A stretch of DNA of 64,000 nucleotides, from positions 2,418,001 to 2,482,000 of the forward strand of contig NZ_JAZHRT010000001.1 in NCBI RefSeq assembly GCF_036924535.1, read 5' to 3'. The translations under genes and the position numbers were made by a program. The first letter of the stretch is position 1. Each line of letters begins with the position of its first letter. The stretch comes from Bradyrhizobium sp. AZCC 2262 (GTDB lineage Bacteria > Pseudomonadota > Alphaproteobacteria > Rhizobiales > Xanthobacteraceae). This document shows, one piece after another, positions 15,594-24,513 of the stretch. The notes under the pieces were generated by a model. The model was not told where the DNA came from and did no database searches. It saw only the letters and a program-made list of their open reading frames with translations.

Positions 15594-16901
15594 ATGAATT
15601 ATGACGCGTACTTCTGCAAACGACTCGATGAACTGCGTAGGGAAGGTCGGTACAGAGTCTTCGCCGATCTGGAACGCAAGGTAGGCAGATTTCCTCGTGC
15701 AACGCTCCATTCCGCCCACGGGAAAAAGGAGGTGACGGTCTGGTGTTCTAACGACTATCTTGGAATGGGACAGCATCCAGTCGTGCTGGCAGCTATGCAC
15801 GAGGCACTCGACAGCTGTGGCGCGGGTGCCGGCGGTACACGCAATATCTCGGGCACCAATCACTACCATGTCCTCCTCGAACGCGATCTGGCCGATCTTC
15901 ACCAGAAAGAGGCAGCGCTTCTGTTTACTTCAGGCTATGTCTCGAACTGGGCTGCGCTTGGCACGCTAGCGTCATGCATCCCGGGTTGCGTCGTGCTTTC
16001 TGACCAACTGAATCATGCTTCTATGATCGAAGGCATTCGAGGTAGCCGTGCTCCGGTTAGGATCTTCGCACATAATGATCCCGCTGATCTTGCGCGTAAA
16101 CTCGCGGACGTCGACGCTGATGCGCCCAAGCTGGTGGCGTTTGAATCAGTCTATTCCATGGACGGGGATATCGCGCCGATCGCTGAGCTGTGTGACGTTG
16201 CCGACGCATATGGCGCTATGACCTATTTAGACGAGGTGCATGCCGTAGGTCTCTATGGACCGCATGGCGGTGGCGTGGCTGCGCAACAGGGTCTGAGCCA
16301 TCGGCTGACGGTGATTGAAGGTACGCTGGCCAAGGGCTTTGGGATCGTCGGCGGCTATATCGCAGGATCAACAGCATTGTGCGATTTTGTGCGTAGCTGT
16401 TCGTCGGGCTTTATTTTTACAACGGCACTGCCGCCACACGTCGCGGCGGGCGCGTTAGCCAGCGTGCGCTACCTCAAATCAAGTGCGATGGAGCGGGAAG
16501 CCATGCACAGTCGGGTCGCCTTGCTCAGGAGTCGACTTGATGACATTGGGGTACCACATCTGCGAAATCCTAGTCACATTGTGCCGGTAATGGTAGGAAA
16601 CGCCGACCTCTGCAGGCAGATCAGCGATGTCCTGCTGAACGAATATGATATCTACATTCAACCCATAAACTACCCAACGGTCGCGCGCGGTACAGAACGA
16701 CTTCGTATCACCGCGTCACCTTTTCACTCCGAGACGGATATCGAACACCTAACCACCGCGCTCGCCGAAATCTGGTCGAGCCCCTCGGTCGAGTATTTCG
16801 CTTTTCGCGACGTTGGCACAGGGTCGTGGAGAGAGCGGGCAGCGTTCCGCAGCGTCGGGCTTCCGGCGCCTCACGTCGCGGAAACAATCGGTGTCAGTTG
16901 A
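15594..16901 (+). CDS. hemA: 5-aminolevulinate synthase
   Basis: Condenses glycine and succinyl-CoA to 5-aminolevulinate, the first step of heme synthesis in alphaproteobacteria (Shemin pathway); PLP-dependent, cytosolic. The 435-residue protein has the family landmarks: [13 protein letters not shown] near 50, [13 protein letters not shown] (80-92), [14 protein letters not shown] (136-149), [12 protein letters not shown] (211-222) and the PLP lysine Lys247 in GTLAKGFG. The C-terminus is about 25 residues longer than usual, with an unrecognised tail after AEIWS. The ribosome binding site is weak. The neighbouring ccm genes use heme. Rhizobia normally carry a core hemA, so this may be an extra copy. 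Confidence 0.93.
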   Translation: MNYDAYFCKRLDELRREGRYRVFADLERKVGRFPRATLHSAHGKKEVTVWCSNDYLGMGQHPVVLAAMHEALDSCGAGAGGTRNISGTNHYHVLLERDLADLHQKEAALLFTSGYVSNWAALGTLASCIPGCVVLSDQLNHASMIEGIRGSRAPVRIFAHNDPADLARKLADVDADAPKLVAFESVYSMDGDIAPIAELCDVADAYGAMTYLDEVHAVGLYGPHGGGVAAQQGLSHRLTVIEGTLAKGFGIVGGYIAGSTALCDFVRSCSSGFIFTTALPPHVAAGALASVRYLKSSAMEREAMHSRVALLRSRLDDIGVPHLRNPSHIVPVMVGNADLCRQISDVLLNEYDIYIQPINYPTVARGTERLRITASPFHSETDIEHLTTALAEIWSSPSVEYFAFRDVGTGSWRERAAFRSVGLPAPHVAETIGVS

Positions 16902-17015
16902 ACCATGGGCGGCTTGTTGGAATTGTTGCTTCAACATTGTTTGGAGTCCGTCACCGCTATCCAAGAGCGAGAGGCAGCGAAGGTACGTGGCAGTTGCGAC
17001 GGCTACCGAAAAGCC

Positions 17016-17783
17016 ATGACGCTGATCGACCTTGCCAATCCGACCAGATTCCTGTCGTTGACGGCGCGGCTGTTGCCCTTTCTCGCGGCGGCAACCACCA
17101 TCCTACTCCTGGTCGGCCTCTATCTGTCGGCGGCCGCACCGGACGACTACCAGCAGGGCGCGACCGTCAAGATCATGTTCATCCACGTGCCCAGCGCCTG
17201 GCTATCGATGTTCGTCTGGGCTGTGATGACCAGCGCCGCGCTCGGCACCCTGGTTTGGCGCCATCCACTCGCCGACGTCGCCGCCAAGACCGCAACGCCA
17301 ATCGGCGCCAGCTTGACCTTTCTCGCGCTGGTGACGGGCTCGCTGTGGGGCCGCCCGATGTGGGGCACCTATTGGGAATGGGATGCGCGGCTGACCTCGG
17401 TGCTGATCCTGCTCCTGATGTATCTCGGCCTGATGGCGCTGTGGCGCGCCGTGGAGGATCCTTCGCGCGCCGCACGTGCTGCCGCGGTGCTCACGCTCGT
17501 CGGCGTGATCAATCTTCCCATCGTCAAATTCTCGGTCGACTGGTGGAACACGCTGCATCAGCCGGCCTCGGTCCTTCGGATGGGTGGCCCGACACTCGAT
17601 CGCACCTTGCTGATCCCGTTGTTGGTGATGGCCAGCGGCTTCACGCTGCTGTTCGTCACGCTGCACGTGGCCGCGATGCGTAACGAAATCCTGCGGCGGC
17701 GTGTGCGCGCCCTTCAAATGATGCAGGCACGCGCCTCGTCAAGCGACGTGAGCGCGGCTTCGCCTGCCTCGCAACCGGCATAA
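17016..17783 (+). CDS. ccmC: heme exporter/handling protein CcmC
   Basis: An inner-membrane protein that loads heme onto the chaperone CcmE for cytochrome c maturation. The 255 residues carry six hydrophobic segments and the WWD heme signature (GSLWGRPMWGTYWEWD), with periplasmic His in FIHVPSAW and TLHQPASV. Start ATG 17016 gives the usual family N-terminus; the frame is open further upstream to 16905 but that part is not conserved. It is followed by ccmD and ccmG in close order, while ccmA and ccmB, which usually precede it, are absent. Confidence 0.92.
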   Translation: MTLIDLANPTRFLSLTARLLPFLAAATTILLLVGLYLSAAAPDDYQQGATVKIMFIHVPSAWLSMFVWAVMTSAALGTLVWRHPLADVAAKTATPIGASLTFLALVTGSLWGRPMWGTYWEWDARLTSVLILLLMYLGLMALWRAVEDPSRAARAAAVLTLVGVINLPIVKFSVDWWNTLHQPASVLRMGGPTLDRTLLIPLLVMASGFTLLFVTLHVAAMRNEILRRRVRALQMMQARASSSDVSAASPASQPA

Positions 17784-17789
17784 CGCACC

Positions 17790-17969
17790 ATGTCGCTCGG
17801 GCCGTACGCCTCCTTTATCGTGACCTCCTACCTTGCCACCGCACTGGTAGTTGCGCTTCTGACCACCTGGATCGCGATCGACTACCTCAACCAGAAGCGG
17901 CGCCTGCGTGAGCTCGAGGAGAGCGGGGTGGTGCGGCGCTCCGGCGCAGCGCAACGGAGCCGTAGATGA
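17790..17969 (+). CDS. ccmD: heme exporter accessory protein CcmD
   Basis: A 59-codon gene of the CcmD family: [20 protein letters not shown] begins a single membrane helix, followed by the basic tail [13 protein letters not shown]. CcmD holds CcmC with CcmE and helps release holo-CcmE. It starts 6 bases after the ccmC stop, and its own stop overlaps the ccmG start (ATGA at 17966-17969). Confidence 0.88.
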   Translation: MSLGPYASFIVTSYLATALVVALLTTWIAIDYLNQKRRLRELEESGVVRRSGAAQRSRR

Positions 17970-18577
17970 CCGACCAGGTGACATCCGAAGCAAGCCCGCA
18001 GCGCCGCTTATGGCTGATGGTGCTGCCGCTGATCGTCTTTCTCGCGCTGGCCGCTCTGTTTTGGCTCCGGCTCGGCGATGGTGATCCCTCGCGGATTCCC
18101 TCTGCCCTGATCGGACATCACGCACCACAGACGTCGTTGCCGCCGCTGCACGGCTTGCTCAGCAACGGCGCGCAAGTGCCGGGACTGGATCCAGCAAAAT
18201 TCGAGGGGAAGGTCAGCGTCGTGAATGTCTGGGCGTCCTGGTGCGTGCCCTGCCATGACGAGGCACCGCTTCTCACCGAGCTCGCCAAGGACAACCGACT
18301 GCAGCTGATCGGCATCAACTACAAGGACGCGCCCGACAACGCTCGGCGCTTCCTCAGCCGCTATGGCAACCCGTTTGCCTCGATCGGCGTCGACGGCAAC
18401 GGCCGCGCTGCGATCGAATGGGGCGTCTACGGCGTGCCGGAAACGTTTATCGTCGGCCGTGATGGCAAGATCGTCTACAAACTGGTTGGCCCAATCACGC
18501 CGGACAACGTCGACAGCGTGCTCATGGCCGAGATCGACAAGGCGGTCAATGCAGCTTCGATCTCGCGAAAACTCTGA
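17966..18577 (+). CDS. ccmG: thiol:disulfide interchange protein CcmG/DsbE/CycY
   Basis: A membrane-anchored periplasmic thioredoxin-like protein that reduces apocytochrome c CXXCH motifs before heme attachment. Of 203 residues, one N-terminal helix (about 15-35) precedes the thioredoxin fold. The active site is Cys93-Cys96 in [11 protein letters not shown], and the cis-Pro segment is [10 protein letters not shown], both typical of CcmG. It overlaps ccmD by 4 bases and closes the ccmC-D-G operon. Confidence 0.93.
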   Translation: MTDQVTSEASPQRRLWLMVLPLIVFLALAALFWLRLGDGDPSRIPSALIGHHAPQTSLPPLHGLLSNGAQVPGLDPAKFEGKVSVVNVWASWCVPCHDEAPLLTELAKDNRLQLIGINYKDAPDNARRFLSRYGNPFASIGVDGNGRAAIEWGVYGVPETFIVGRDGKIVYKLVGPITPDNVDSVLMAEIDKAVNAASISRKL

Positions 18578-18600
18578 TCAGCTGAGCAGGCGCCAGGTTC

Positions 18601-18616
18601 TGTCCTAATTAGGACA
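18601..18616. promoter_or_regulatory. 16-bp perfect palindrome between ccmG and a small exported-protein gene
   Basis: TGTCCTAATTAGGACA is fully symmetric. Its half TTAGGAC recurs at 18631-18637 and 18950-18956; the last two copies share the longer ATTAGGACGCT. It could be an operator for the small gene at 18749 or a relic of mobile DNA next to the IS5 element. No binding protein is known to me. Confidence 0.35.
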
Positions 18617-18748
18617 CTCGCTCTGACACATTAGGACGCTTAATTGGAGCGCATGCCATTGGTCGCTGGCTTCATGGCATCGTTGGCGCAAACTCCCGCT
18701 AGGTGGTAAGCTGAAGCCTCACGATGTGATCGCCAGGAGGGCCTAGCA

Positions 18749-18961
18749 ATGAATCGCTTTGCAATCCCCTGCATCGCGCTCATACTCCTACTCTGGGTCG
18801 CACCAGCTTCCGCCCATGGCTGTCATCACGGTCGGCAATATGCCGCTAAAGAGGGCTGGCATAGACACGGAACGCAGTGCGAGCTGCGCCACGGAATCGG
18901 AGTCAAGCACAAAGCCGCGCGGCAAGCGGCCGACGCTCGTGACGCGGAATTAGGACGCTAA
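18749..18961 (+). CDS. small exported His-rich hypothetical protein
   Basis: A 70-residue product with a clear signal peptide (FAIPCIALILLLWVAPASA, cleavage after ASA). The mature part of about 48 residues begins HGCHHGRQYAAKEGWHRHG, with several His and two Cys, which suggests metal or heme contact (inference). AGGAGGGCC lies 7-8 bases before the ATG, so translation is well supported. The stop is 15 bases from the left end of the IS5 element. Confidence 0.65.
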   Translation: MNRFAIPCIALILLLWVAPASAHGCHHGRQYAAKEGWHRHGTQCELRHGIGVKHKAARQAADARDAELGR

Positions 18962-18975
18962 TCTGTCGCCCGTGA

Positions 18976-20509
18976 AGAACCCCGTAAGAGCTTGATCGGG
19001 GATTCAATTTTTTGGCGAAGGGGCTTTTGGATTTGCAAGCTTTCGGGGTGCGGAGCCTCGGAAGCTTGCAATTTCATTTTCAAGATTCCCTCGAATCGCC
19101 GGGCACGATTCCGTGGCTGCATCGGAGGGGACGATGCGACCGAAGAAGCCGAAGACGACGGGAGAAGGTGATCTGTTTCGCGCCCGGCTCGACCAAGTCA
19201 TCAACATGAAGCACGAGCTGGTGCAGCTCACCGGCAAGATCGACTGGGACTGGATCGATCGCGAGATCGCGCCGCTCTATAGCGACAAGGGCCGGCCTGG
19301 GATCGAGACCCGTTTCATGTTCGGGCTTCTTCTGCTCAAGCACATCTACGGTTTGTCCGACGAAGCCGTATGCGAGCGTTGGGTCTATGATCCGTATTTC
19401 CAGCACTTCACCGGCGAAGAGTTTTTCCAGCATGAGTTCCCGCACGAGCGAAGTGACCTGAGCCATTGGAGGAAGCGGCTCGGCGACAAGCTGGAGCTGT
19501 TGCTTGCCGAGAGTTTAAGGGTCGCGCACCAGACCGGCGCGCTGCGCACGCGCGACCTCAAGCGGGTTACGGTGGACACCACCGTGCAGCCCAAGGCCAT
19601 CGGCTTCCCGACCGATGCCAAGCTGCTGCATGCGGCAATTAAGGGGCTCAACCGGCTGGCGCGCAAATGCGGGGTGCGGCTACGGCAGTCCTATCTGCGC
19701 ATCGCCAAGCGTGCGGCCATGATGGCTTCCCGCTATGGCCACGCCAAGCAGTTCCGGCGCCACCATCGCCAACTGCGCCTGCTGCGCAGCCGGCTCGGCC
19801 GGATCGTCCGCGACATCCGCCGCAAGATCGCAGGCCAAGGAGACCTCGAGGCAGCCTTCGAAGGGCCGCTCGCGCGCGCTGCGCAGATCCGATCGCAGCA
19901 GCAGCGCCAGCGCGGATGGAAGCTCTATTCCTTCCACGCACCCGAGGTCGAATGCATCGGTATGGGCAAGGCCGCGGCTCCTTACGAGTTCGGCGTCAAA
20001 GCCTCGATCGTCACTACCAACGCCTGCGCCCCCCGGTGGCCAGTTCGTGCTCCACGCAAAGGCGCTGCCGGGCAACCCCTATGACGGGCATACGCTCGGC
20101 AGCGTCATTGATGCCACCGAGACGCTCATCGGCTGCGAGATCGAGCGCGCCTACGTCGACAAGGGCTATCGCGGCCACAACACAGCCAATCCGCGTCGCG
20201 TCTTCATCTCTGGTCAGAAGCGCGGCGTCTTTGGCGTCATCAAGCGCGAACTGCGGCGGCGCTCGGCTATCGAACCCGTCATCGGACACATGAAGAGTGA
20301 TGGCCACCTCGGCCGCTGCCATCTCAAAGGCCGCGACGGCGACGCCGCAAACGTCATCCTCACCGCCGTCGGACACAATCTCCGCCGCGTTCTCGCCTGG
20401 CTGAGGGCTCTGCTGCGGCAAATCCTGCTCGCTCTATGGCCGCCTCTCGCCGCCATCGCCCACAGTCAAATCGACTTCTTAACGGCCGACTAATCTGTTC
20501 AGGGGCTCT
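18976..20509 (+). mobile_element. IS5-family insertion sequence, about 1.53 kb
   Basis: The ends are proposed from imperfect terminal inverted repeats: left AGAACCCCGTAAGAGCTT, right (complement) AGAGCCCCTGAACAGATT, about 17 of 24 positions matching overall. I could not find a clear target duplication. A 9-bp direct repeat CTAATCTGT occurs just outside the left end (18958-18966) and inside the right end (20490-20498), which may mark an older insertion of a related element. The single transposase gene is frameshifted. Confidence 0.65.
19134..20493 (+). pseudogene. IS5-family DDE transposase, disrupted by one frameshift
   Basis: Starts with MRPKKPKTTGEGDLFRARL, typical of a rhizobial IS5 transposase, with the DUF772-type N-terminal part, RFMFGLLLLKHIYGLSDE, and the first catalytic Asp in VTVDTTVQPKAI. 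After GVKASIVTTNA a run of six C residues (20029-20034) breaks the frame. The expected APGGQFVLHAKALPGNPYDG, the second Asp in AYVDKGYRG and Glu in SAIEPVIGHMK continue in another frame to 20493. Adding or removing one C would restore about 453 residues, so the element decayed recently or the base is an error. Confidence 0.88.
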
Positions 20510-20587
20510 TTGTGGAGAGATTCATAAACCTGAATGACATCCTCCCGCTCCTCCGGTTTCAGATATTCCACCTCTCAAGTGTGTTAG

Positions 20588-21070
20588 CTAGGTTGGCTCC
20601 CCCGATTTCTCCTCCTCGAAGGTAACTGCGGTGGCCGCGACCGCCGACAGCCGCACCATCTGGCCCTCGATATCCGCGACCAGTCCCAGGTCAATATAGT
20701 GATGGTGGCCCTTATGTCGCCCTTCGCCGCCGTCGTTCTTGGTCAGCCTGATCCTGCCCGCTGTGATGCGATCCACAGTTCCGATGTGAACACCATCAGC
20801 TCCGATCACCTCCATCTTCTCCTTGATCCGACTTTTCGTCATGTCTCTTCTCTTCGTATCAGAGTTTGTGCTTTGCAGAACTTCTTCGCGCCATTCGGTC
20901 ATAAGTTCAAGCCGCGCTTCCTGATCGGCAATACGTTGCGCCACCAGATCATCGTCTGCAGCACCGGAGTAGGCGGCCGCCTGCTCGATCAGCTCGCGAA
21001 GGTTCTCCCTTGCGACAGCGATCTGGTCGTCGATGTCAGCGGTATCGGCGATGATGTCGGGCATGGACAT
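20588..21070 (-). CDS. DUF2171 protein with N-terminal helical extension
   Basis: The C-terminal 84 residues (from Met at 20842, MTKSRIKEKMEVIGADGVHI) are a DUF2171 domain, a small beta-barrel family of unknown function; GRHKGHHHYIDLGLVADIEG is its hallmark. An internal AGAAGAGAC sequence precedes that Met, so it may be made alone. The frame is open to 21070 and adds 76 acidic, helical residues (ADIDDQIAVARENLRELIEQ), a sequence I recall as a separate small rhizobial protein. Either this is a fusion of two small genes or two coupled starts in one frame. Confidence 0.7.
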   Translation of the reverse strand: MSMPDIIADTADIDDQIAVARENLRELIEQAAAYSGAADDDLVAQRIADQEARLELMTEWREEVLQSTNSDTKRRDMTKSRIKEKMEVIGADGVHIGTVDRITAGRIRLTKNDGGEGRHKGHHHYIDLGLVADIEGQMVRLSAVAATAVTFEEEKSGEPT

Positions 21071-21319
21071 CTCCTCTTTAAGCTCGACCGCACCGGCAAA
21101 GATAGAAATGCGGCCGGCCGCATATCGACCGGCCGCAGCGACCCGGTCTGGGGGCGGAAGGAAACGCCGGGCGCCCGTAAAGCTACTCGGCGAGCCCGAT
21201 CGGCGCTTTTTCGATATTGCCGAGATTTGAGTCCTTTTGCGGCAATTCGGAGAGCTGCATTTGCCCTTGCGCTCTCCATATGTGTGCCGGCGGCGGCATC
21301 AGCCGCTTTTGCGCTACCA

Positions 21320-21586
21320 TTAGAATCGCAGGTATCGCGCGCCGGTCATCTCGAGCCACAGACCGCGCGGCGTATCAACCGCTCTCATCAGATCGCTCTG
21401 GCAGTCTGCACACTTCAGAACCGCTCCCATCGGAGATGCATGCAAGGTCAGAGATCCCACACCGCTTACCCAATCGCATGAATCGCATCGAATCTTCGCG
21501 AGTGTGATGTCAAGAGTGAAGATCCGCTGAAGGAGACATGCCGCGACATTACCGTCGAGCACAAGATCGGAGACGTTATTAGCCAT
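21320..21586 (-). CDS. DUF6510-family zinc-ribbon protein
   Basis: An 88-residue protein with two Cys pairs, CDSC and CADC, spaced as in a zinc ribbon, and the closing ETP-like motif VDTPRGLWLEMTGARYL. Its DGNVAACLLQRIFTLDIT start is typical of the family. DUF6510 genes are commonly next to a ferredoxin reductase and a sulfite-oxidase-like gene, exactly as here, so it probably serves that complex. It starts 5 bases after the reductase stop. Confidence 0.78.
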   Translation of the reverse strand: MANNVSDLVLDGNVAACLLQRIFTLDITLAKIRCDSCDWVSGVGSLTLHASPMGAVLKCADCQSDLMRAVDTPRGLWLEMTGARYLRF

Positions 21587-21591
21587 GGCAT

Positions 21592-22353
21592 CTATCCTCC
21601 TGATGGACCGAATCGTTCTGTCTTGATGCTGAGAGGGTCAAATCCGAGTTCTACAAGAAGACCGGCAGCGGTCTCGACGAAGGTAGTGGGACCGCAAACA
21701 TAGATTTTCGGGTTGTGTGCGGGTGGAAACCAATTTGCTGAAAGCAAGCCTTTGTTGATTCTTCCCCGGTGGCCCGTCCAGTCCTTTGGTTGCTGGCGGG
21801 TAAGCGCGTAAGCAAGGCGAAAGCTGGAATCACGGCTCATCATCGCCGCAAGCTCGTCTCGGTAGACTATATCTTCCCAACTTCTAGCCGAGTAAATCAG
21901 CAAGGCTGGCGGGCGGCTTGGCCGCCTGTCGCGGTGACGAAGCATCGACATCAACGGCGTGATACCCGTTCCACCAGCGAGAAGATAAACCGGCTCCCTT
22001 GTTGCGCCAGTCCAGACGAAATATCCGCCGATAGGTCCCCGAAGCTCAAGTTGGTCGCCGACGCGTAGCTCATCCAGAAGATAGGGGGAAACCTCGCCAT
22101 CTTTCACTCGCTCCACGGTCAGCGCAAGCAATTCGTCTTCAGGTGGAGAGGCAATGGAATAGCTGCGCTGCGCTTGGTAGCCATCCTCGGCTGTGAGCCT
22201 GATATCGACGTGCTGACCCGGCAGGTGTCCTGGCCAGCTGACTGGCTGCAGCATGAGGCTCTTTACGCGGCGCGTTTCCACCACGACGTCGCGCACCTGA
22301 ACGAATTGCCACTCAAGCCGTTTGGGTGGAGAAGCGGGATTAGTCCCCGTCAT
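21592..22353 (-). CDS. FAD/NAD(P)-binding oxidoreductase
   Basis: A 253-residue reductase of the ferredoxin-NADP+ reductase family with no [2Fe-2S] domain. FAD site: RSYSIASPP. NAD-binding fold: LLAGGTGITPLMSML and the C-terminal KIYVCGPTTFVETAAGLL. It overlaps the 3' end of the molybdopterin gene by 14 bases and is followed by the DUF6510 gene. It presumably shuttles electrons between NAD(P)H and the molybdenum partner. It is also the only reductase in the window that might serve the monooxygenase, but its neighbours argue against that. Confidence 0.87.
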   Translation of the reverse strand: MTGTNPASPPKRLEWQFVQVRDVVVETRRVKSLMLQPVSWPGHLPGQHVDIRLTAEDGYQAQRSYSIASPPEDELLALTVERVKDGEVSPYLLDELRVGDQLELRGPIGGYFVWTGATREPVYLLAGGTGITPLMSMLRHRDRRPSRPPALLIYSARSWEDIVYRDELAAMMSRDSSFRLAYALTRQQPKDWTGHRGRINKGLLSANWFPPAHNPKIYVCGPTTFVETAAGLLVELGFDPLSIKTERFGPSGG

Positions 22354-22960
22354 ATCTCTGCTCTTTCCAGGGGTCGCCGTAGTTGTGATATCCCAGTGAC
22401 TCCCAAAAGCCGCGTTCGTCCTTCGGCATAAATCGGATCCTGCGCACCCATTTGGCGCTCTTCCAGAAGTAAAGATGCGGCACCAACAGGCGAGCTGGCC
22501 CGCCGTGAGCGGACGGGATCGGTAGGCCGTCGTAACGAGTAACGATCATGCCATTGCCCCCGACCAGATCAGCAATAGGGACGTTCGTTGAATAGCCACC
22601 ATCGCAATGAGCCATGACATAAGGTTCGGGAGGCTCCGAAAGCCCGGCTGCTTTCAACAGATCATCGAAGGTCACGCCCTGCCATGTCGTATCGAGCTTC
22701 GACCATTTCGTGACGCAATGAATATCGGTCTTGACCGTAGTCTGCGGCAGCGCCTCGAACTCGGCCCAACTCCACGCCCGGAGCGGGGAACTGCCAAGCT
22801 GTAGGGCAAAATTCCAGTTTGCCACTTTGGTTTGTGGCGTTGGGCCGGCCGAAAGGACCGGGAAATCGGTTGTCACGTATTGCCCAGGCGGCACACGATC
22901 CTTGGTCGTTTGCTCGTGTCGCTTTGACCCAAACCCGCGAGAGATGTGAGCCTCATCCAT
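22340..22960 (-). CDS. sulfite-oxidase-like molybdopterin oxidoreductase
   Basis: A 206-residue protein of the SuoX/YedY-like molybdopterin family. The Mo-ligating Cys is in DIHCVTKWSKLDTTWQGV. MAHCDGGYSTNVPIADL and GGPARLLVPHLYFWKSAKWV are the following family blocks. There is no signal peptide, so it is probably cytosolic, unlike MsrP. It heads the minus-strand trio with the FAD reductase and DUF6510 protein. The substrate is unknown. Confidence 0.88.
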   Translation of the reverse strand: MDEAHISRGFGSKRHEQTTKDRVPPGQYVTTDFPVLSAGPTPQTKVANWNFALQLGSSPLRAWSWAEFEALPQTTVKTDIHCVTKWSKLDTTWQGVTFDDLLKAAGLSEPPEPYVMAHCDGGYSTNVPIADLVGGNGMIVTRYDGLPIPSAHGGPARLLVPHLYFWKSAKWVRRIRFMPKDERGFWESLGYHNYGDPWKEQRYDGD

Positions 22961-23229
22961 GGAATCATGCCTTTCCTAGGCGTGGGTCCGCCGCGCGAGA
23001 AGAACTCGGACGCTTTTATCCGGTCGCCCGCCGATCGTTCGGCCTATACTTGATACAAAAGCATTCGCCCGTCGATGGGCGCTAAGCCAAATGCATCAAG
23101 ATTGAAAAAACCAGAGCATTCGCCGACGCGCACGGCACGCACCAGCCCTGTATCTCCTGTTTCATTCACGATGAGAAAGCTCATCACCGACGCGACCCCG
23201 CGTCCGGCGAAGTCTCAGGAGAGAAAGCG

Positions 23230-23826
23230 ATGCGAATCGGATTTCGGACAGCAGCAGTTGTCGTTGCGAGCAGTGCGATTGCAACAACCTTGTTCTTCGG
23301 ATCTCTTAAAAATGGCAACGCGCAGACCATAACGCGCCAGCTGCCTGAATACACGGCCGATGGGCAACTCCTTCTGCCGAAGGATTGGAACCATTGGGTG
23401 TACCTCGGATCTCCGCTTACGCCGAATGCGCTGAATGACGGCCATGCTAACTTTCCGGAATTTCACAACGTCTACATCGAGCCGGGTTCATATGAGATTT
23501 ACATGAAGACCGGTCAATTTCCCGAAGGAACGATCTTCTTCAAGGAGCTTCAGCTTACGCTGCCTGGCGAGAATCCAGACGGATCGCGAACCGAGCCATC
23601 GGGAAGAGGCTACTTCCCCGGGCCTTTCAACGGCGCCGATGTCACGGTCAAGGATTCCAAGCGTTTCGCCGAGACCAACGGATGGGGATATTTCAATTTC
23701 AATCATCATGAGCCAAAGGCTCCGATGGCGAAAGTGAAGGCGAAGGGGGAATGCGCGTATTGCCACATCGCAAGCGCGAAAAAGGATGAGGTGTGGACCC
23801 AATTCTATCCCCTGTTGGACAAGTGA
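23230..23826 (+). CDS. cytochrome P460-family protein (first of two)
   Basis: A 198-residue periplasmic c-type heme protein. A signal peptide (about 1-32, ending NAQT) precedes the P460 fold: KDWNHWVYLGSPLTP, EPGSYEIYMKTGQFPEGT, and the heme motif Cys175-AY-Cys178-His179. Lys105 in TIFFKE sits where the P460 heme-crosslinking Lys is expected, but I infer this only from position. In ammonia oxidisers cytochrome P460 oxidises hydroxylamine; in heterotrophs the role is unknown. GGAG-type RBS precedes the ATG. Confidence 0.85.
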   Translation: MRIGFRTAAVVVASSAIATTLFFGSLKNGNAQTITRQLPEYTADGQLLLPKDWNHWVYLGSPLTPNALNDGHANFPEFHNVYIEPGSYEIYMKTGQFPEGTIFFKELQLTLPGENPDGSRTEPSGRGYFPGPFNGADVTVKDSKRFAETNGWGYFNFNHHEPKAPMAKVKAKGECAYCHIASAKKDEVWTQFYPLLDK

Positions 23827-23867
23827 CGTGCATCGCTCGACGTTGGCCGCACAGCAAGGACTGAGTC

Positions 23868-24449
23868 ATGAGAATCGTTCGCGCCTTTACTCTCGGCATT
23901 TCCGGAGTTGCCGCAGCCATTGCGATCGCCGCGCTGGGTCCAATGCAGGCGATTTCAATTAGCAGCGCTTCACAAACGCAGGCAGCAGTCGATGCCGAGG
24001 GTAACCTGCACGTTCCGCCTGACTATCGGACTGCTTATGAGGCGCTCGGGAGTTGGGCTATAGCGGCTGATGAGGGCCGAGGCTCGAAGGAGCTGCACGT
24101 CGTGCTCGCATCACCGGGATCTATCGAGGCCTATCGCAAGGACGGCCGATTTCCCGACGGAACGGTGCTCGTGAAAGAGGTGTTCGAAACCGCTACAAAG
24201 GACATGACGACCGGTACTGTCAGCCACGCAGAGAAGTTGAAAGGCTGGTTCGTCATGGTGAAGGACGGTGCCGGCCGCCATCCGGGCCACGCCTTGTGGG
24301 GCGATGGGTGGGGCTGGTCTTGGTTCGATGCTGCCAACCCCACAAAGACAACTTCCACCGACTACAGATTGAATTGCAAATCCTGTCACGTGCCGGCGCG
24401 CACGACTGATTGGATCTACGTCGATGGATACCCTGCATTGAAGCGATAG
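23868..24449 (+). CDS. cytochrome P460-family protein (second of two)
   Basis: A 193-residue paralogue of the gene 41 bases upstream. Signal peptide of about 30 residues; fold motifs DYRTAYEALGSWAIA, ASPGSIEAYRKDGRFPDGT with Lys103 in LVKEVFE; heme motif Cys170-KS-Cys173-His174 near the C-terminus. The two proteins are clearly divergent, so the duplication is old or they were acquired together. They may form a heterodimer or act on different substrates (inference). Export and heme ligation would rely on the Ccm system. Confidence 0.85.
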   Translation: MRIVRAFTLGISGVAAAIAIAALGPMQAISISSASQTQAAVDAEGNLHVPPDYRTAYEALGSWAIAADEGRGSKELHVVLASPGSIEAYRKDGRFPDGTVLVKEVFETATKDMTTGTVSHAEKLKGWFVMVKDGAGRHPGHALWGDGWGWSWFDAANPTKTTSTDYRLNCKSCHVPARTTDWIYVDGYPALKR

Positions 24450-24513
24450 AGGGGACGCTTCGTGGAGAGTGAGACCTGACCCCTGTATTTAAGATCAACC
24501 AAAGGAGTAGCAG

